7,193 nt of DNA, taken from contig URJD01000088.1 in the NCBI GenBank assembly GCA_900548075.1, positions 1-7,193 of the forward strand. Reading direction: 5' to 3'. The translations under genes were made by a program, and so were the position numbers. Below, piece after piece: positions 5,178 to 7,193 of the stretch (position 1 is its first letter; every line of letters begins with the position of its first letter). Source of the DNA: an uncultured Collinsella sp. (GTDB lineage Bacteria; Actinomycetota; Coriobacteriia; Coriobacteriales; Coriobacteriaceae). The notes beneath the pieces are model-generated. The model saw nothing but the letters and a program-made list of their open reading frames with translations. It did no database searches and had not been told where the DNA came from.

Positions 5178-6266
5178 GTGAGCGTTATGAAGTTTCTTAA
5201 AGACAAGCAGACGCGTCACGACTTTGTCACGTACGCCATGTGCCTTGTGGCGTTCGCCATCGTGTTCTTTATGCAGTCCAACCACATGATCCCGCGCATG
5301 ATTGCCGGTCAGCTGGTTCCCATCACGGCCTATATCGTCATGGCCATCTCCCTTAACCTCGTCGTCGGCATTGCGGGCGACTTGTCGCTGGGCCACGCGG
5401 GCTTTATGAGCGTCGGTGCCTATACGGGCATCGTCACTGCCGTCGCGCTGGAGAGCACCGTTCCGTCCGATCCGATGCGTCTGATCATCAGCATTGTGGT
5501 CGGCGCTATCGCCGCTGCCATCTTGGGCTTCTTGATCGGTATTCCGGTCCTGCGCCTGAGCGGCGACTATCTGGCCATCGTGACCCTCGCTTTTGGCGAG
5601 ATTATCAAAGAGGTCGTCACCTGCCTCATTGTGGGCGTCGATTCCCGCGGCCTGCATGTGATCTTTAACATCACGGGTAACTCCACGATCGACGACCTGC
5701 ACCTGCTCGAGGACGGCACCGCCATCATCAAGGGCGCGCAGGGCGCATCGGGCGTGTCGACCTATTCGACCTTCCTTGCCGGCGCAATCCTGGTTATGGT
5801 CGCGCTCGTGATTGTGCTCAACCTGGTTCGCAGCCGTACCGGTCGTGCCATTATTGCCGTGCGCGACAACAAGATCGCTGCCGAGTCTGTGGGCATCTCC
5901 GTCACCCAGTACCGCATGATCGCCTTCGTGGTTTCCGCTGCCCTCGCCGGTGCTGCCGGAGCCCTGTTCGGCGGTAACTTCTCGCAGCTTTCCGCCACTA
6001 AGTTCGACTTCAATACGTCCATCCTCATTCTGGTGTTCGTGGTCCTGGGCGGCCTGGGCAACATGCGCGGCTCCGTTATCGCCGCGGCGCTGCTCACGGT
6101 GCTCCCCGAGCTGCTCCGTCAGTTCTCGGACTACCGCATGCTCATCTACGCCATCGTGTTGATTCTGGTCATGGTCTTTACCAACAACCCACAGCTCAAG
6201 GCGTTCTTCGCACGCATTAAGGATCGCTTTGCTTCCAAGAAGGAGGTGGCAGCCGATGCCCAGTAA
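5178..6266 (+). CDS. livM: Branched-chain amino acid ABC transporter permease LivM
   Basis: This is a 362-residue inner-membrane permease, partner of LivH. Key segments are the family core MAISLNLVVGIAGDLSLGHA (55-74) followed by GFMSVGAYTG (75-84), then LSGDYLAIVTLAFGE (127-141) and the coupling loop GRAIIAVRDNKIAAESVGI (222-240). FGGNFS (264-269) and VLGGLGNMRGS (289-299) follow. A hydrophilic stretch at about 152-196 sits where many LivM proteins have a short TGG-x-x-G motif, which is not clearly present. The tail from 341 is lysine-rich and cytoplasmic. The start is GTG at 5178, immediately after the livH stop TAG, with GAGAAGG five bases upstream. An ATG at 5187 preceded by AGGTG (5176-5180) is a real alternative that would shorten the protein by three residues. 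It overlaps livG by 11 bases, consistent with translational coupling. Confidence 0.95.
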   Translation: MSVMKFLKDKQTRHDFVTYAMCLVAFAIVFFMQSNHMIPRMIAGQLVPITAYIVMAISLNLVVGIAGDLSLGHAGFMSVGAYTGIVTAVALESTVPSDPMRLIISIVVGAIAAAILGFLIGIPVLRLSGDYLAIVTLAFGEIIKEVVTCLIVGVDSRGLHVIFNITGNSTIDDLHLLEDGTAIIKGAQGASGVSTYSTFLAGAILVMVALVIVLNLVRSRTGRAIIAVRDNKIAAESVGISVTQYRMIAFVVSAALAGAAGALFGGNFSQLSATKFDFNTSILILVFVVLGGLGNMRGSVIAAALLTVLPELLRQFSDYRMLIYAIVLILVMVFTNNPQLKAFFARIKDRFASKKEVAADAQ

Positions 6267-7116
6267 GTTTGAGTTCAACAAGGGCAAGATGGTCCCGTAT
6301 CCTTCTGGCGCCATCGTTCCCGACCGCGACCTGGGCCAGCGCCCGGCGCTCGAGTGCATCCACCTGGGCATTGAATTCGGCGGCCTTAAGGCAGTCGATG
6401 ACTTTAGCCTGACCATCGGCAAGACTGAGATCGCCGGTCTCATCGGCCCCAACGGTGCCGGCAAGACCACGGTCTTCAACCTGCTCACCAAGGTGTACCA
6501 GCCTACGCACGGCACCATCCTGCTCGATGGTGAGGACACCTCGGGCAAGTCAGTCTACCAGGTCAACCGCATGGGTATTGCCCGTACGTTCCAGAACATT
6601 CGCCTGTTCAACACCATGACGGTGGAGGACAACGTTAAGGTCGGCCTGCACAACCAGGAGCGCTACTCCGGCTTTGAGGGCGTGCTGCGCCTGCCGACGT
6701 ATTGGAAACACGAGAAGGCCGCCCACGAGCGCGCCATGGAGCTGCTGTCCATTTTTGACATGGAGCACCTGGCAAATGAACAGGCCGGCTCGCTTCCTTA
6801 CGGCGCTCAGCGCCGTCTGGAAATCGTCCGCGCGCTTGCCACTAACCCCAAGCTGCTGCTGCTCGACGAGCCTGCCGCCGGCATGAACCCGTCCGAGACC
6901 GCGGAGCTCATGGAGAACATCGTCAAGATTCGCGACACCTTCGGCATCGCCATCATGCTTATCGAGCATGATATGTCGCTCGTTATGAACATCTGCGAGG
7001 GCATCTGCGTGCTTAACTTTGGCAAGGTTATCGCCAAGGGTACGGCGGAGGAAATCCAGAACAACGACGCCGTTATCGAGGCGTATCTGGGTAAGCAGGA
7101 TAAGGGGGAGAACTAA
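6256..7116 (+). CDS. livG: Branched-chain amino acid ABC transporter ATP-binding protein LivG
   Basis: This is a 286-residue cytoplasmic ATPase that hydrolyses ATP to drive LivHM. Walker A is GPNGAGKTT (64-72), the Q-loop is at Q113 (TFQNIRLF), and the signature region is LPYGAQRRLEI (180-190), the LivG form of the ABC signature with proline in place of serine. Walker B is LLLLDEP (200-206) and the switch histidine is H238 in IEHDM. AAGMNP (207-212) and the C-terminal AYLG (276-279) are LivG hallmarks. About 30 residues precede the first ABC strand (ALECIHLGIEFGG), somewhat longer than in E. coli LivG. The ATG at 6256 is set by AGGAGG (6241-6246) nine bases upstream and lies inside the end of livM. 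A TTG at 6229 is rejected because it precedes that ribosome site. The stop TAA directly abuts the livF ATG. Confidence 0.96.
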   Translation: MPSKFEFNKGKMVPYPSGAIVPDRDLGQRPALECIHLGIEFGGLKAVDDFSLTIGKTEIAGLIGPNGAGKTTVFNLLTKVYQPTHGTILLDGEDTSGKSVYQVNRMGIARTFQNIRLFNTMTVEDNVKVGLHNQERYSGFEGVLRLPTYWKHEKAAHERAMELLSIFDMEHLANEQAGSLPYGAQRRLEIVRALATNPKLLLLDEPAAGMNPSETAELMENIVKIRDTFGIAIMLIEHDMSLVMNICEGICVLNFGKVIAKGTAEEIQNNDAVIEAYLGKQDKGEN

Positions 7117-7193
7117 ATGGCAGAGCCGATGCTTTCCGTCTACAACATCAACGTCTGGTACGGCGCCATCCACGCCATCAAGGACATCTCCTT
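7117..7193 (+). CDS. livF: Branched-chain amino acid ABC transporter ATP-binding protein LivF, N-terminal fragment
   Basis: Only the first 25 codons are in the window; the right edge cuts the gene. The fragment contains MLSVYNINVWYGAIHAI (residues 5-21), which matches the first strand and the aromatic A-loop region (W14-Y15-G16) of LivF ATPases. The ATG follows the livG stop with no gap, and GGGGAG (7105-7110) six bases upstream serves as ribosome site. Position as the last gene after livG is the standard order. The Walker motifs lie beyond the edge, so catalytic integrity cannot be checked. Confidence 0.88.
   Translation, partial: MAEPMLSVYNINVWYGAIHAIKDIS

Noticed and set aside
4272..6548. 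A 758-codon open frame on the minus strand across livH, livM and livG
   Set aside because: It lies antisense to three clearly conserved genes, is rich in His, Asp, Gly and Arg, and has no recognisable domain. Such frames arise when the sense genes avoid certain codons in GC-rich DNA.
1..7193. Search for tRNA or rRNA genes, CRISPR arrays, insertion sequences, attachment sites, toxin-antitoxin or phage-defence genes
   Set aside because: No such pattern was found. All long coding regions are accounted for by hom and the liv transporter, and the spacers are too short and lack transposase or array structure.

Overview
The window is high-GC DNA with strong Shine-Dalgarno sites, tightly packed genes and codons that favour C or G at the third base. 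Together with the protein style this suggests a gut actinobacterium of the class Coriobacteriia, possibly Collinsella or a relative. That placement is an inference from composition and general familiarity, not a database match.

Layout. On the minus strand, from 1262 to the left edge, lies homoserine dehydrogenase (hom), cut at its C-terminus by the window edge. A 250-bp divergent spacer (1263-1512) separates it from a plus-strand branched-chain amino acid ABC transporter locus of the LIV/HAAT family. This holds two adjacent paralogous lipoprotein substrate-binding proteins (1513-2697 and 2969-4156), the permeases livH (4296-5177) and livM (5178-6266), the ATPase livG (6256-7116) and the first 25 codons of the second ATPase livF (7117 to the right edge). 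livH, livM, livG and livF abut or overlap and are probably translationally coupled. The two binding-protein genes are set apart by structured, more AT-rich spacers.

How it works together. The lipid-anchored binding proteins would capture leucine, isoleucine, valine or related amino acids outside the membrane. They would deliver them to the LivH-LivM channel, driven by the LivG-LivF ATPases. Homoserine dehydrogenase supplies homoserine for threonine and methionine, and threonine is a precursor of isoleucine. The divergent pair therefore touches the same amino acid economy, although co-regulation is not proven.

Novelty. The genes are an ordinary transporter cassette and I see no undescribed protein system. 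The parts worth a second look are non-coding or evolutionary. They are a shared tripartite direct-repeat element upstream of both binding-protein genes, stem-loops in the livJ2 leader and in the livJ2-livH spacer, an 18-bp in-frame duplication inside one signal peptide, twin-arginine lipoprotein signals, and a patch of near-identical DNA between the two paralogs that may reflect gene conversion.
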